DNA of 64,000 bases from Unio delphinus (GCA_029339505.1 JAQISU010000234.1:310001-374000), one strand, 5' to 3'; shown: positions 9,591 through 22,685, counted from the first letter of the stretch. Translations and numbers: made by a program. Notes: generated by a model from the letters alone, not told the origin.

Positions 9591-11137
9591 ATGATTGATA
9601 TTTGGGGACGATCTCTGTCAATGTTAAAACCCACCGCGGAAAAATCTGCGGGTTCTATCGAGGATGTAAAAAAAATAATTGAAGATGAAATCGCTGAGAC
9701 GTTAAATTTAGCAAGTGTTGACCCGAACGAAATAGTTGTATTTCAAGATTGCCAGGGTAAATTGAAAAGCAGTAATATATCCGTGGATGACATTTTGATA
9801 CGGCAGAGCGATGCCGCTGAAAACTCTATTGCCCTGTATTCCAGCGACGGGCGACTTAAACCAGGCGCACGTATGTCTACGATCACCGACGCGATTGACA
9901 CCCACGGCCGAACTCTGGATGAGTATATACGAGGTTATAATTCTTTTCGCAAAAATGTCGTACATAAATTCTTTGTAACCCCGCTTGTGGTTGGCATGAC
10001 CCTCGCTGAAATTAAAAACTTTCTATCTTTATTCCTTTTTAACAAGGAGGCGGGTAGGATGATGAATGAAAATGAAATCAAGGCAAATTATCTCGATATT
10101 TACACGGATATTTCTAAAATAATAGAAAATCTTGAAAAGATACAAAAACCCACTAACGACGTCGTTGGTAAGTTTTTTGGAACCCCGCTTGTGGCAGGCA
10201 TGACTCTCGCTGAAATTAGCGAGTTTATTGGCAAGCATACTCACAATGCCTACGTCGCTAATAGTTTCTTTGGTGTCCCGGCTACATCAATGATAACTCT
10301 CAAAGATATTAATATATTTATAGTGAGACAAACAACACTTAATATCATCGTGAATATATTTTAGGGAGAACACCTGTGTCTGAAACTACATCTCTGACAG
10401 GCCCGACCCTCGCTGAAATTAAAAAAGCTATTGACGAACAAAAGCTCACCAGCGATATTGTTAATAAGTTCTGTGAGGACAGTAAACCTCAAGATATCAC
10501 GACAAAATTTTCTGACATCGACATATATCTTAAAGACCAAGCACAGCTGAAAATCAGAGACCTTCTGACTTCATTCTTTTCTAACAGGGAGCCGAGGAGG
10601 GTAATAGATCCTACCAGAATCACGGTAAATTATATCGATATTTACGATGATATTCTTAAACTAAAATATCTCGATGAATTTAAAATCCTTCTGGTTTTAT
10701 TCTTTTTTAACAAGGAGGCGAGGAGGACAATGAATGCATATGAAATCAAGGCAAATTATCTCGATATTTACACGGATATTCTTAAACTAAAAGAAGATTT
10801 TGAAAAGGTAAAAATTCCCCACCGCGTAAAAACCGTTGATAACATCGTATACACAGTTGCCAGTGGGACCTTTGATTGGATCCAAGGAAAGGAAAATAGT
10901 TTATATTTTCACAGCAAATATGGTAGTATACCGGGTTGTTATCGATTTACAATAATAAATCGCCGTAAATTTGATTTGGGAGTCGACCCGGCAATACATA
11001 TAAGCGGTGTTAACACAGTAACATATGTAAACGATATGATACCCGAAGCGCCCTACCGAATAAGATACCCTATTAGAATTGATATAACTACATCCGACGA
11101 GTCAGTGGTTAGGGATTCGCTACCCTGGACGCTATAA
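9591..11137 (+). pseudogene. Repeat-rich, fibre-like element protein, one frameshift
   Basis: Two open pieces, 9564-10364 and 10376-11137, in different frames share the same internal repeats, so they are read as one gene. I use the ATG at 9591 because the motif spacing points to it. The first 110 residues are acidic and unlike the rest (VFQDCQGKLKSS, YSSDGRLKPGARM). Two repeat types follow. One has the form FFGTPLVAGMTLAEI, seen three times. The other, about 31 residues, runs FFFNKEARRTMNAYEIKANY on into LDIYTDILKLK, and is seen three times (about 10020, 10570 and 10700). The last 100 residues look beta-rich (FDWIQGKENSLYFHSKYG). No family is recognised. A spike or fibre with a globular tip is a guess from the layout and from its place among the virion genes. 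Confidence 0.5.
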
Positions 11138-11196
11138 TTTGTATCCGGTATTCCCCCCCCCCCCCACCGACCATGAATCCAGGTACACAATCGAAT

Positions 11197-11211
11197 AATT
11201 GAAAACACTAG
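11197..11211 (+). promoter_or_regulatory. AATTGAAAA-ACTAG motif before membrane protein gene
   Basis: AATTGAAAACACTAG; the core ends 22 bases before the ATG at 11228. It supports that ATG as the true start of a gene whose frame is lost at once. Confidence 0.6.
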
Positions 11212-11227
11212 CGGGTTTAAAATAGTA

Positions 11228-11651
11228 ATGACATCGATGAAATCAATCAACCGATAATAGTCCCAGAGGTATCACAATCGCATCGATATCGATATGATAC
11301 CGTGAAAGAATTTTCCGCGAACTTGAAATCACTTTCTGAGCGCTATCGTGAAAAAATGAAAAAATCATCGACATCACCGTGTACTCGGTGTCCGGTGTGA
11401 TGGCCAGCGCCGGGGTTATTTTGTCGACGGTGACCATGATGGCTCCAATTGCAGTTCCAATTGCTATCTCCGCGGCAACAACAATTGCGGCAGTCGCCAC
11501 CGCGATAACTAAAAAGTTATCATCGTATTCTCAGAAGAAAAAAAAATTTTCCACGATGACCCAGTTGTATAATTCCGCGATGTTGAAATTGAAAATTGAA
11601 GACAGCGTTAACGAATCGCGGAGAATACCACTCCGATACGAACAAGGATGA
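11228..11651 (+). pseudogene. Membrane/coiled-coil protein of Polinton type, frameshifted
   Basis: The start at 11228 is set by the motif upstream. The sense frame then runs EINQPIIVPEVSQSH to a charged helix (FSANLKSLSERYREKMKK) and is lost near 11360. It goes on in the frame 11379-11651, which has a hydrophobic stretch of about 35 residues (VMASAGVILSTVTMMAPIAV and on) followed by KKLSSYSQKKKK and another helix. This order (charged helix, paired hydrophobic helices, charged helix) is seen in a small Polinton protein of unknown function that precedes the minor capsid gene. Its stop overlaps the next ATG (ATGA at 11648). Confidence 0.5.
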
Positions 11652-12916
11652 TATCAATAACATCAACAAACCCACAATTTAGTGTGAACTTCCCTTCTCC
11701 GATTCCAGTGCGCGAGATCGCGCTGGCAAAATTACGAGTATATCATAGCTGGCCTAATATCAGATCGGTTGCATTTGGCGGTCAGCAACCGAATAACTCG
11801 TTAAGGTTTTTGTGGAATAAACCCGATGGTACTCCAGCGTGGAAAACTGTTTCGTTACCAACCGGATCGTACCAAATTGAGCAAATCGATGCTGAAATTC
11901 AGCGTAGAATAAAATCAATCACTGGAAAAGAATCAAAAATAGCTATTAAACTTCATGGACCGACGCTCTCGTCGTCGATCGAAATAAGCACAGAGGGATA
12001 CGTTGTAGATATCTATAACAGCTCGTTAAGAACAGTGTTAGGATGGCCTGAAAAGCCACCGGAAAAATCCACCACCGACTTAACCACAGACGTACAATCA
12101 TATCATGAAATGAATCCCATATATCGAGATAATTTATCTGATATAAAAAAAGGAAAAATCGCCGATAGATTTATATTTACCAACAAAAACACATTGCAAT
12201 GGGATTTTATTATTAAAAAAAACAGCCGACTCATCAGTTACTATTTAATTTACGCCAACTGACATCACTGGTTATTTTAATGAAATTAATCAATTACATA
12301 AAACACAACTAGAACAACTACGGCAAACAAAATCGCAAAAACACGTTGAAATATTAAATCAGCTTATATCTCACATGGAATATATCAATGAACTAATTAT
12401 TCAAACAATAACCAATGACAACAGCGACAGTAAACAATGATTCCTAACCGATTACAATATCATAGAAGCCAATCTGCGTAATTTCAAGTTACCCGGATAC
12501 AACGCTGAGGAACTAAAAAAACTGTTAGAAACAATATCAAGGTATTACAAACACTAGATTCAACTGTCCTCCTCAAATATAATAATGATCCAGATGGTGG
12601 CGGTAGGCATATTGCTACGCACAATGTGAATATTTCAGCGGTGATTGCTATCAACTTAACATGTGACGCAATTGAAGGAAGCTATCAAATTAATCTCGAG
12701 CAATCAAATCAAGCTCAGCAAGGATATATTCTTTATTCGTTTGCACCAACAGCTCCTCCAGGATTCCTGATTATTGAAAACCCAATTAATCCTGTCTACA
12801 TGCGATGCCATAATAATTCGCTAACGAGAATTTATTTCCGACTCACCGACCAGTCAAATAATTTGATTGATCTACAAGACGAGGTGTTAGCGATTAGTTT
12901 GCTTGTGAAATCATAA
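11648..12916 (+). pseudogene. Penton-like minor capsid protein (mCP), with an internal extra segment and frameshifts
   Basis: Single jelly-roll vertex protein of Polintons. The N-terminal half is clear: NFPSPIPVREIALAKLRVYH, LPTGSYQIEQIDAEIQ and LRTVLGW. The C-terminal half is also clear, from about 12590: DGGGRHIATHNVN, then AIEGSYQIN, SFAPTAPPGFLIIENPINPV and YFRLTDQSNNLIDLQDEVL. Between the halves lies about 500 bp of other coding-like DNA. It includes a glutamine-rich helix (YFNEINQLHKTQLEQL) and LRNFKLPGYNAEELKKLL, in shifted frames. This may be an inserted domain of the protein or a separate gene dropped in. The start overlaps the stop of the previous gene. The stop is 57 bases from the AGCAGCAG terminal module. 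Confidence 0.7.
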
Positions 12917-12972
12917 ATGATTTTCGTCCTAAGGACTTGATCAAATATTTGGTTGAAATCGTAAAAACCCAT

Positions 12973-13206
12973 AGCAGCAGGGGGGGGGGGGGGGTTATGA
13001 CATCACGACGAGACCGTATTTTGACTAAACGATGAAAACGGTCTTGGAGTATGATTTTGCGAGAAACTTATGTTTCGAGCAAGTAATCTTTTTTTTTTGG
13101 CTGAAAAAGAAGGATTCGAATTAATTCTCTAGAGATGTTTGTTAGATTTAGAGCAAATGATGTCTGGAGCAAATGTCCGATTCGCCCCCCCCCCCCTGCT
13201 ACTATG
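12973..13206. repeat. Candidate right-terminal module of copy A (inverted AGCAGCAG-G-run)
   Basis: ATAGCAGCAG followed by 15 G opens the module, and 12 C followed by TGCTACTAT closes it in reverse complement. Between them is a smaller hairpin (AGACCGT ... ACGGTCT, 13010-13046). Similar modules edge remnant C and copy B, so it may be an element end. Confidence 0.5.
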
Positions 13207-13450
13207 TATGTATGTATGCATGCATGCATGCATGCATGCATGCATGCATGCATGCATGCATGCATGTATGTATGTATGTATGTATGTATGTATGTATGTA
13301 TGTATGTATGTATGTATGTATGTATGTATGTATGTATGTATGTATGTATGTATGTATGCATGCATGCATGCATGCATGCATGCATGCACGCACGCACGCA
13401 CGCATGCATGCATGTATGTATGTATGTATGTATGTATGTATGTATGTATG

Positions 13451-13481
<31 letters not shown>

Positions 13482-13496
13482 GTATGTATGTATGTA
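13202..13496. repeat. ATGT/ATGC/ACGC tetranucleotide microsatellite
   Basis: About 295 bp of four-base repeats in blocks: ATGT, ATGC, ATGT, ATGC, ACGC, ATGC, ATGT. The long frames here on both strands (MYVC, HTYI) come from the repeat and are not genes. Confidence 0.97.
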
Positions 13497-13995
13497 GAGA
13501 AACGACCAAATAGACGAATAATAAAACTTTAATAATCCCAACAGTCATTTACTTTCCACGTGCACCAGTGTTATCCGGAGATGCATCTCCAATAAAAAAA
13601 AACTGTACAAATTCATCTCTACCGTGATTTCTCTACGTGCTCTCCATAACCCATCACCCCGTCTCCACTTATACAATTGTAAACACGCGTCTAGTGCTGA
13701 ACTTGGAATAAATGATATACTGTATTTAGGGTTAATTTTGTGGCACCAAATGACCCACCTCCATTTTCAAGATATTTTCGCGGTATTTCATTATGGCGCT
13801 ATCATCCATCAAACACCGTTATCCTTCTGGCTTTAGCATTATTGAAGTGTAAATGGATGTTTTATTTGCTCGTGACTTCCTTATAAGTGGTATGTAGAAG
13901 ATATGAATGATTGGTCGGAATGTATCTATTAAGGAAGTCGATAAGGAAAACATATACCATGTTGAGCAAGTTGAAATTTCATTTCCACTATCAAG
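13497..13995 (+). repeat. Dispersed repeat R1, copy 1
   Basis: About 500 bp matching, in reverse complement, 43495-44307, where an AT microsatellite has been added. Shared anchors include CATTTACTTTCCACGTGCAC, ACCCATCAC, TAGGGTTA and TTATCCTTCTGGC. Near its right end is an inverted pair GACTTCCTTA ... TAAGGAAGTC (about 13874-13940). Both copies abut a tetranucleotide array. No frame is credible. Confidence 0.75.
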
Positions 13996-14250
13996 GCGTC
14001 TCGAGGAACGAGGTGAATTGAGTGCGATGTCCGAATACAATATTGCACTCAACTCAGCTCTTTCCTCTGACATTTTAACTGGTCAGTGTAGACACTTATT
14101 TGCTCCCTTGAGCAGGGTCGACTCTTTTCGTTATTGGATTCAGGGCATACTCAAATAGAGACGTTTAACGCGTCTGTCCATTTTTTCACAAATGGATACA
14201 TCAATTCTCGTAAGAAATTTTAAGCGTATTTTTTAAACAAGCAAATGCAA

Positions 14251-14360
14251 GTATGTATGTATGTATGTATGTATGTATGTATGTATGTATGTATGTATGT
14301 ATGTATGTATGTATGTATGTATGTATGTATGTATGTAGGTATGTATTTATGTATGTACGT
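14251..14360. repeat. ATGT microsatellite
   Basis: About 25 ATGT units with a degraded right end. The frame read through it is an artefact. Confidence 0.95.
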
Positions 14361-15148
14361 CATAACGCTTCGCATGAGGTCGAGCTGCTCCTAAATGACA
14401 ATGGCGGTGCTCTGCTGATGTTGTCTCCAATATGCCAGCTATCAAACCCATCTTGAAATAATTGTCGCCAATTCTTCTAGAAGAATGATCATATGTACAT
14501 GAACGTTTCATGGAAAAAAAACTTCTTCTGATGCCTAGCTTTGCCCAGATGAAATTGGTGCCTAACTGACATCTTATATGGCTACCCAGAGATCCATTCT
14601 CAAAACATTGTATAGCATCAGCTCAATTGGTATTGCAACTCCTCAATGGATGGTTATATTGCCATTTACATAGTGGGTTCTAGATTAAAACTAAATGAAA
14701 ATAGTCCAAATCGTTCGTCCTATCTAACATGGAAGTCACACTGATAATCCTGAAGTCAGTTTTGTTATGGATACTCCTGAAGTCATTTTGTCATGGCGAA
14801 TTCACCAAAAAGCTTATAAATTTGTCTAGTTTGTCCTAAATAAATGGTGCAGATCTTACATTCTTTAAAGCCATTATACCAGACAATTTTAACTTTTTTG
14901 CCGATTTCATACTGGAACCACAACCAGTACCAATTTTATTTGATGCAATAAAACACATGGCATTTAAAATGCCGTTATAAAGCAAATTGATATACCAGTA
15001 CTATTGGTATATCAAATTGTGATTCGCCCATGGCGCAAAAATATGAATATATAAACATTCTTTCGACGGCCGGCCTATCGATCAATGATATATATCTCCT
15101 GATTAATTAATCATAAATACCATCTAAAAACAACTATACAAAGTAAAA
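14361..15148. other. No gene seen
   Basis: AT-rich host DNA. I see no frame, repeat array or RNA gene that I can support. Confidence 0.6.
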
Positions 15149-15333
15149 GTATGTATGTATGTATGTATGTATGTATGTATGTATGTATGTATGTATGTAT
15201 GTATGTATGTATGTATGTATGTATGTATGTATGTATGTATGTATGTATGTATGTACGTACGTACGTACGTACGTACGTACGTACGTACGTATGTATGTAT
15301 GTATGTATGTATGTATGTATGTATGTATGTATT

Positions 15334-15367
<34 letters not shown>

Positions 15368-15530
15368 TGTATGTAGGTAGGTAGTTAGGTGTGTAAGTAT
15401 GTATGTATGTATGTATGTATGTATGTATGTATGTATGTATGTATGTATGTATGTATGTATGTATGTATGTATGTATGTATGTATGTATGTATGTATGTAT
15501 GTATGTATGCATGTATGTATTTGTTTATAT
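15149..15530. repeat. ATGT microsatellite with an ACGT block
   Basis: Two long ATGT runs (15149-15362 and 15397-15520) with a pure ACGT run at about 15253-15292 and short imperfect linkers. The MYVC-type frames are artefacts. Confidence 0.97.
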
Positions 15531-17534
15531 TATCCACGCGGCAGCATTCTGTGTTGTGACACGATTTCAGTCTATTTCCTTGTTACTGCAAGAGAAAATG
15601 CGTTTTGATGATGTACATGTATATTGTTACCTTTGATAATTATGAGGGTTCTTTTAAAAAAGAAATCCACCACTTTACCATAATTAAGATAATTAAAACG
15701 AGGATAAAATTAATTAAAGTTACAGTTTATATATTTGCTAACTTAATTTAAATTAACAAAGAGTGTTATCATTGGCATAAATGAGTAAGTTCAGATATAA
15801 AGAGATAAATAAACTACTCAAGTAAACATTGGTAAGAACTGTAACAGTTACCTTAAATTTCAAAGTTTTAACAATTTCTTACAAGAACGGGCAACACGAT
15901 TTTAAAACAACATTCAGTCCAAAGAACTGAATAAATGCTAAAGAATTTGAAAATTATTTGCTAACTTTTACAAAACTTGCCAATTCCAATTCTTTCTAGT
16001 ACGTAGTTTATGACCATAGAGTTGTGACACATCTGTAACAACATTATTTCACCCAGACGTTGCAGCAAGGTAGATCCTCACCTATTTTTGTAGATCTGGA
16101 TACAAAAAGTTCCACCCTGCCCCTTGCAAAACATGCTAATTATTTGGCCAGCATCCATTGATGTCGACTAGAAGCCAAAAAGTAGCTGTAAGTCTCAGAT
16201 CTGTAGATCTGATGTGACTAGTGATACCATTTTGGAGTGGTACTTAATCATACGTATGCCGTAGCTAAATAAATGAAAAAAGTATATCGTTGTGATCATA
16301 TTACTTATGTTCTAATAAATACAAGCGATCAGGCCCTTACAGCACGTTTTGTCTCTGAACGTTAACACTTCCTGAAATGTTCATGCTTGGGACACAGTGG
16401 CTTATCGTTGCGCAACTCATGGATTAATTATAGTACTATCTCCTGTAACATATCAGTGATGTCCCATGTTAATCTATTTACATCTGTAAACATCTGAAAT
16501 ATTGACTCAACTGTATATCCTCGATTAAATTCGATTAAAACCCCAAATGATCGTGTGGAAAAGGGCCATTATGCACGAGTACATGGTAAGTGCGTCTTTA
16601 CGGGCTCAATGAACACACACGCACACACGCACATACACACTTATATTAACATCTGCTCTGCCATTAAAGCCGAAGACACGATAAGAGATGTGTGAACGAG
16701 TGACTGAAAAAAATATTTAAGGATTAGCTTTGTAGAATATGTACACTATTTTAAAAATATTTTTGCAAATGACGTGCCAATATTCCGTCTGTTGGATAAA
16801 TTTAGAACCAGTAAAGTTTCTGGTATACAATTTTGCTATTTGTTATACTTTCCCAGAGTAAGTATCATTGATTTCAGTGAAGGTCCTACTAAAAATACGT
16901 GATATTAGGGATGTAAAAATCTTCTATTTTGTTCTGGAAGGATGAGCACGTGACCCTCATACGGTAATCTGGTTGCATCTTAACTTAGTGTATAATTGTT
17001 TTCTGGATAGAATGTTTGCAATGGGTCCATAAACAATTGACATTTAAAAGTATTTTATTGTGATCAGTTTTGAGATGAAATGTTATTTTAAGGAATACAA
17101 GTGATTTTTTTTCTTTCGAAATGTATTATTGCTCATACAGAGTTCTTGAATAAAGACATTCATTGAAATTATTCGGAATTCAAAATAGGGAAATACTTTT
17201 TTCTGTGATTAAAAAAGAAACTGGTGACACAATAGGACTTTAAAGGTTGGAACAGACGTCATCGCCTTCTTTTTTGCATTTCATCTTCGGCTCGAACTCA
17301 GGTTTATTTAGGAAAGTTTAATCAGAACGCTCTATTTCTTTGTTCTTTTCTTATATTAATTTTGGATTTGATTTGTAAACTCGTGAATTATTTCTTTCTT
17401 TGTTTTTACCTTGTTGTGATAGTAAAATAAATTATTATTTGTACATTTGGCAAAGCTTTTGACAAAGCTTTTGTTTTCATTCTATTCTCTTACCTTTTGT
17501 ACAAGCATGGACATCTAGCAAGAAAACTGGAGGC
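15531..17534. other. No gene seen
   Basis: Unique, AT-rich DNA with many stops on both strands. A short CA-rich stretch lies near 16612-16640. Nothing else is supported. Confidence 0.55.
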
Positions 17535-17840
17535 TTGTCTGGAATATATAAATGTTTCGCTAAAATATATCGGAAAGAGGACAAACAAATGCAATTAGAT
17601 CAGGAGAAGAGGGAGAACCAAACGATGTTTCAATCAGAAAAAGAGGAAAGAAATATACAGATGAAAATGCAAATAGAGACGAAACGGATGGTACATAATT
17701 TTATAATGAAAGAACCGGTAATTGAAAAGCACATTTCCAGTTTAGACGCTGTCACAGGATGCAGCCGGGTTGGGACCGGATTAGTGAAGACACCGAAAGC
17801 AACTGCATTAATAAGATGTTTATTTAAGAAAGCAATTTAA
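17535..17840 (+). CDS. Possible small charged ORF, unrecognised
   Basis: A 101-residue frame. Its first 55 residues are strongly charged and helical (KEDKQMQLDQEKRENQTMFQ, then EKEERNIQMKMQIETKRM), a pattern expected of a coiled coil. The remainder (VTGCSRVGTGLVKTPKATAL) is unlike it. No homology is recognised and no splice sites are obvious. It could be part of a decayed transposable element or a chance frame; I keep it only because of the biased composition. Confidence 0.2.
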   Translation: MSGIYKCFAKIYRKEDKQMQLDQEKRENQTMFQSEKEERNIQMKMQIETKRMVHNFIMKEPVIEKHISSLDAVTGCSRVGTGLVKTPKATALIRCLFKKAI

Positions 17841-18081
17841 ACATAAACAAATCTGACAACATTATAAACAAAATAAGGAAAATTATAAAGTTCTTAACAT
17901 GGAGCTATCAACAACAAGTAACTCAATGAAAATAACTAAAAGGATGATTTCAACGTAAGGGATTTAAAACTAACGTGAATAACGTCTTATCACCCGATCA
18001 GCAAATATAAGTATATGTGTGAATTTACAAATATATAGCTCGTATAACGAGACAGATGTAAATGCCTTTAATTTTGGTTAT

Positions 18082-18261
18082 ATCGTTCATATAACGATTT
18101 TACAAGGTAAAGGCGGCGTGTAAATTATGATTTTATCGTTCATGTACCGATTTAGCAATGTAAAGGTGAAATTATGAATTTATGAATTTATCGTTCAAAT
18201 AACGATTTAGCAATGTGAAGGTGAAATTATGAATTTATGAATTTATCGTTCAAATAACGAT
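18082..18261. repeat. Four 53-55 bp units carrying a palindrome
   Basis: ATCGTT-CATAT-AACGAT at 18082, ATCGTTCATGTACCGAT at 18135, and ATCGTT-CAAAT-AACGAT at 18190 and 18245. They are 53, 55 and 55 bp apart, with a shared linker (TTAGCAATGT(A/G)AAGGTG). Confidence 0.85.
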
Positions 18262-19520
<1,259 letters not shown>

Positions 19521-20076
19521 TTGAAATTTGAAATCGCCAACCAGCATTGGACTGAATTATTAGAATTTGTACTTACTGGTAAAGCTAATAATATTTACCA
19601 TTCAGCATAGCAAAGTGCTGACTATGATCTAGTTGATAAATGCATCTTCTGAGTTAGTCCCTTAGGCTTAAAGGACAAACTTCAAGAACTATAACAATGA
19701 AGCTGGACAGATTCATGTCGCATTTGCAAGATAAAAAAAAGAACAGTTAATTGATGGATGTTGCTTATCCATGACAATTAAAATTGCGAAAATCTCAGAC
19801 AACGCCTAGTACTGGAATGGTTGAAGAACTGTGTCCATAGTGACATTTTGATTTTTCTTGATGGAAATAAGGGTCGAACCATGGTAAATGCTGTTTGTGC
19901 TGCTGATAAGTATTGATTAGCTCATAAAGATTATTGTGTAGGTACGTCTTCCACTCAGGTGTTTTCTGAAGAATAGTATTTCAGCTAATACAAGATCTTC
20001 TCAATCTCAATATGGCACAACTTTAAGAAATTAGGCTTCCATTAAAGTTGATAAAATAAACTTGAAGCGTCGAAAG

Positions 20077-20118
20077 TGTACAAATTGCAAGAAGAAATTA
20101 CACGTTATTTCTGATTGC
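20077..20118 (+). pseudogene. Gag CCHC zinc knuckle
   Basis: CTNCKKKLHVISDC fits the C-X2-C-X4-H-X4-C nucleocapsid motif exactly. It sits between the gag and protease remnants. Confidence 0.7.
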
Positions 20119-20763
20119 AACAAATTGAAAAAAAACATCAGAATGAATAGGAACCACCTATTCCGAATGGTTCTATGCCTTTAAGGTCTTTCCTCAGTCA
20201 TGCATCAATACATTTGCTGGATCTTATAAACCTCATACTGATTTTGTTCTGGAGAATTACGAACCATTCATGTCGAACTGCTCTATGTCACTCTTGTGTA
20301 ATTGGGTCATTATCATCCCTAATACAATTTAAGTCATACGGGGATTCTCATAGTCTTATGTTATTAGGTACTTTGCCTTTTTCTGATAATACTCTGCTAA
20401 TGAGAGTAGTTTAGTTCACAGAGTAGTGTGCGGCTTTTTGAATATTATTCTCCATTGTGTAAATTACTCAACAGACTAAGTCTTGTAACCCGTGAGAGTC
20501 GGTACAGTATGTGCCTTACCTGTTGAGAACATTCTTCCATTATTAGGCAACGACCTAGCTGAAGATAAGCGTGTGGTTAATCCACTTGTAACTGACAAAC
20601 CGTGTTTGGAACAGAAAGGCGGTCCCATTAAAATATAACTCAATGATTTATACCTAGCTTGTGCAGTTACTAGACCTACAACATAGCAATGTCTAAAGAC
20701 TGATGTTAATAAGGAAAATATTCATTTAGCTGACATATGTATTTGTCAGGCGTTTGATGAGGT

Positions 20764-21075
20764 ATGCAGCCTATTCCTGCATTTGACAAACCATTTAGCA
20801 GAATAATGGTATATTGTGTTGGTCCCTTACTTATGACCAAGTCAGGTAACCAATACATTTTGATCCTACTGTGTGCATCACCAAGAGTCCCAGAGGTATT
20901 TTATTTGAGGTATATTAAAAAAAACAATAGCAAAAACATAATAAGGTTTTTGTAAAACTCTATTTTAGCATTCTCAAATCTATCCAATGTGATCAAGGGA
21001 CATATCGTAGGTCTGGACCTTTCCAGCTAATAATGCTTGATTTTGACATCCAGCAATTTAAATCGAAAGTGAAAT
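20764..21075 (+). pseudogene. Retroelement integrase core
   Basis: The first frame (20764-20955) reads PIPAFDKPFSRIMVYCVGPL, then TKSGNQYILILLCASPRVPE, the start of an RVE integrase core. The usual Asp of IVDCVGP is Tyr here. After a frameshift it continues with SIQCDQGTYRRSGPFQL, carrying the second catalytic Asp. The region with the catalytic Glu is not recognisable. Inactive. Confidence 0.75.
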
Positions 21076-21369
21076 TATGGTTTGACAGAAATCTAATGGA
21101 GTGAACGTTTGAGTCTGGTAATAGGGTTCTGTCTTACTTGCTCGTTCATCAAAATTTCTTCATATTAGATAGTACGGCTCTTACGAGGTTATGAATACAA
21201 CGAATGAGTTAAATTATAAATGATATTACTCCTGGGATGTAAAATAAAACATTAAAGGAGTAGCAGCATGTTCATATATATAGCCATCTTAATCATGCAA
21301 TTATTCTAGTTGTACCTGTTCCACTCAGTGCGGAATTAGTTGAAGGAATATCATCATCCTCTACTAATT

Positions 21370-22090
21370 TTGGAGTGATACATTTTTGTAATTCAGAATT
21401 GATAAATAATCTGGACCAGAAACTTTCAGATTTGCAACAACAAGAAAGAAATGAACTTAAACAGTTTATTTTTTAATATGAGCACTTAATTCCAGGTGTT
21501 CCTACAAGAACAAATAATATTTTCCATGACAATGAAATTGTACAATCCAAACCTGTGAAACGACACCCTTACATGATGACCCCACTCAAACAGGAATACT
21601 TGAAAAATGAAATTTTGGTATTTGATGGAGGATGATTTTATAGAATCTAGAAAATGTGATAGGAGCTCACACTGTATAATTGTTTTGAAACCAGATAAAA
21701 CTTTCAAAATATTCACTAACTGTAGGAAGGCGAACAGTGCGATTAAAACCAATTAATTTTCAATACCAAGAGTCGATGATTGCATTGATGCAATCTAAAA
21801 TGCCAAGTACGTCACAAAATAAAACCTTCCTTAAAGAATTTTGGCAAACTTCACTGACGGAAAGGGTAAGGGAAAACTCGGCATTCGTCACTCCAGATAG
21901 ACTTTATCAACATAAAGTGATGCCGTTTGGAATAAGATGTTCGCCAAGTATTTTTCAACTGAAAATGAATTTGATTACCTCTGGTACATATATATGTGAT
22001 CGTTATATAGATGCTGTCATCATCTACAGTGACACCTCGAAAGAACATTTAGCGACAATTCAGAATTATTTTTTTTTACAGATTCCCTGA
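21370..22090 (+). pseudogene. Ty3/gypsy-type reverse transcriptase fragment
   Basis: Starts in the linker (LDQKLSDLQQQERNELKQFI), followed by GVPTRTNNIFHDNEIV and KRHPYMMTPLKQEYLKNEI. Then come the RT blocks: ENSAFVTPDRLYQHKVMPFG (fingers/palm) and YIDAVIIYSD, which replaces the YIDDVIIYSD active-site box, so one catalytic Asp is lost. Several frameshifts and stops. RNase H is not seen. Confidence 0.8.
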
Positions 22091-22591
22091 TGCAAATTTG
22101 ACAATTAATTTATCGAAACTTGAGTTATGGCGTGTATGTATAACATTTTTAGGACATATTTCATTTTTCAATACATTTACGACGATATATAATCTGTGTT
22201 TGTAGGAATACTAGATATCTAATACTACCCCTTTATGAAGCCTCGTACAAGTTGTCAATGACACCGGAACATTCTGACTTTCTGCACTTTGCCCGGAGGC
22301 TTTTATTTCAGCGTCAGGTAGACTGAATGACATAACAGAAAACAGACCACGTTTGGAGGCGTTGGGAGGTGGGGGAAAACACGTCGTAGCAAGCGCATAA
22401 TAATGACTTTACACTGTAAAAACTCTCAAGATAATGTATGTTTGGCTCTTATTTCAGACACTAGGCGCTGCAAATTCCGATACCCAGACAGGAAGGAGAA
22501 TATATCTGCAATCACAAACAAAATGGTTAGAAATTATTTATGGTGCGGACTATACATTGGAAAACTGTTCCATAGAAACAAATGAGTATGT

Positions 22592-22594
<3 letters not shown>
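22091..22594. other. No gene seen
   Basis: Host DNA after the retroelement. A 3' continuation of RT may lie in the first 100 bases. Nothing else is supported. Confidence 0.4.

Positions 22595-22681
<87 letters not shown>
22595..22681. repeat. CT dinucleotide microsatellite
   Basis: Uninterrupted CT units. The serine-leucine and arginine-glutamate frames are artefacts. Confidence 0.98.

Positions 22682-22685
<4 letters not shown>

Larger units (their letters stand above)
19521..22090 (+). mobile_element. Decayed Ty3/gypsy-type LTR retroelement with IN before RT (Gmr1-like order)
   Basis: A plus-strand remnant riddled with stops. In order it holds gag, a zinc knuckle, protease, integrase and reverse transcriptase. 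The gag part has LTGKANNIYHSA and a SCAN-like region to CVHSDILIFLDGNKG. The protease end is LPVENILPLLGNDLAEDKRV. Reverse transcriptase starts directly after the integrase. The usual Ty3/gypsy order is RT then IN; IN before RT is the order known for Gmr1-like elements. No LTRs were recognised by eye, so the ends are approximate. Confidence 0.75.

Noticed and set aside
12973..12994. The G run as an assembly artefact only
   Set aside because: It is paired with an inverted C run with matching flanks (CAGCAG/CTGCT), so it was kept as a candidate terminal module, though run length is uncertain.
13068..13548. Long HTYI/MYVC-type frames on both strands, here and at 14253, 15151-15636 and 43017-43097
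   Set aside because: They are translations of four-base repeats, open in all frames.
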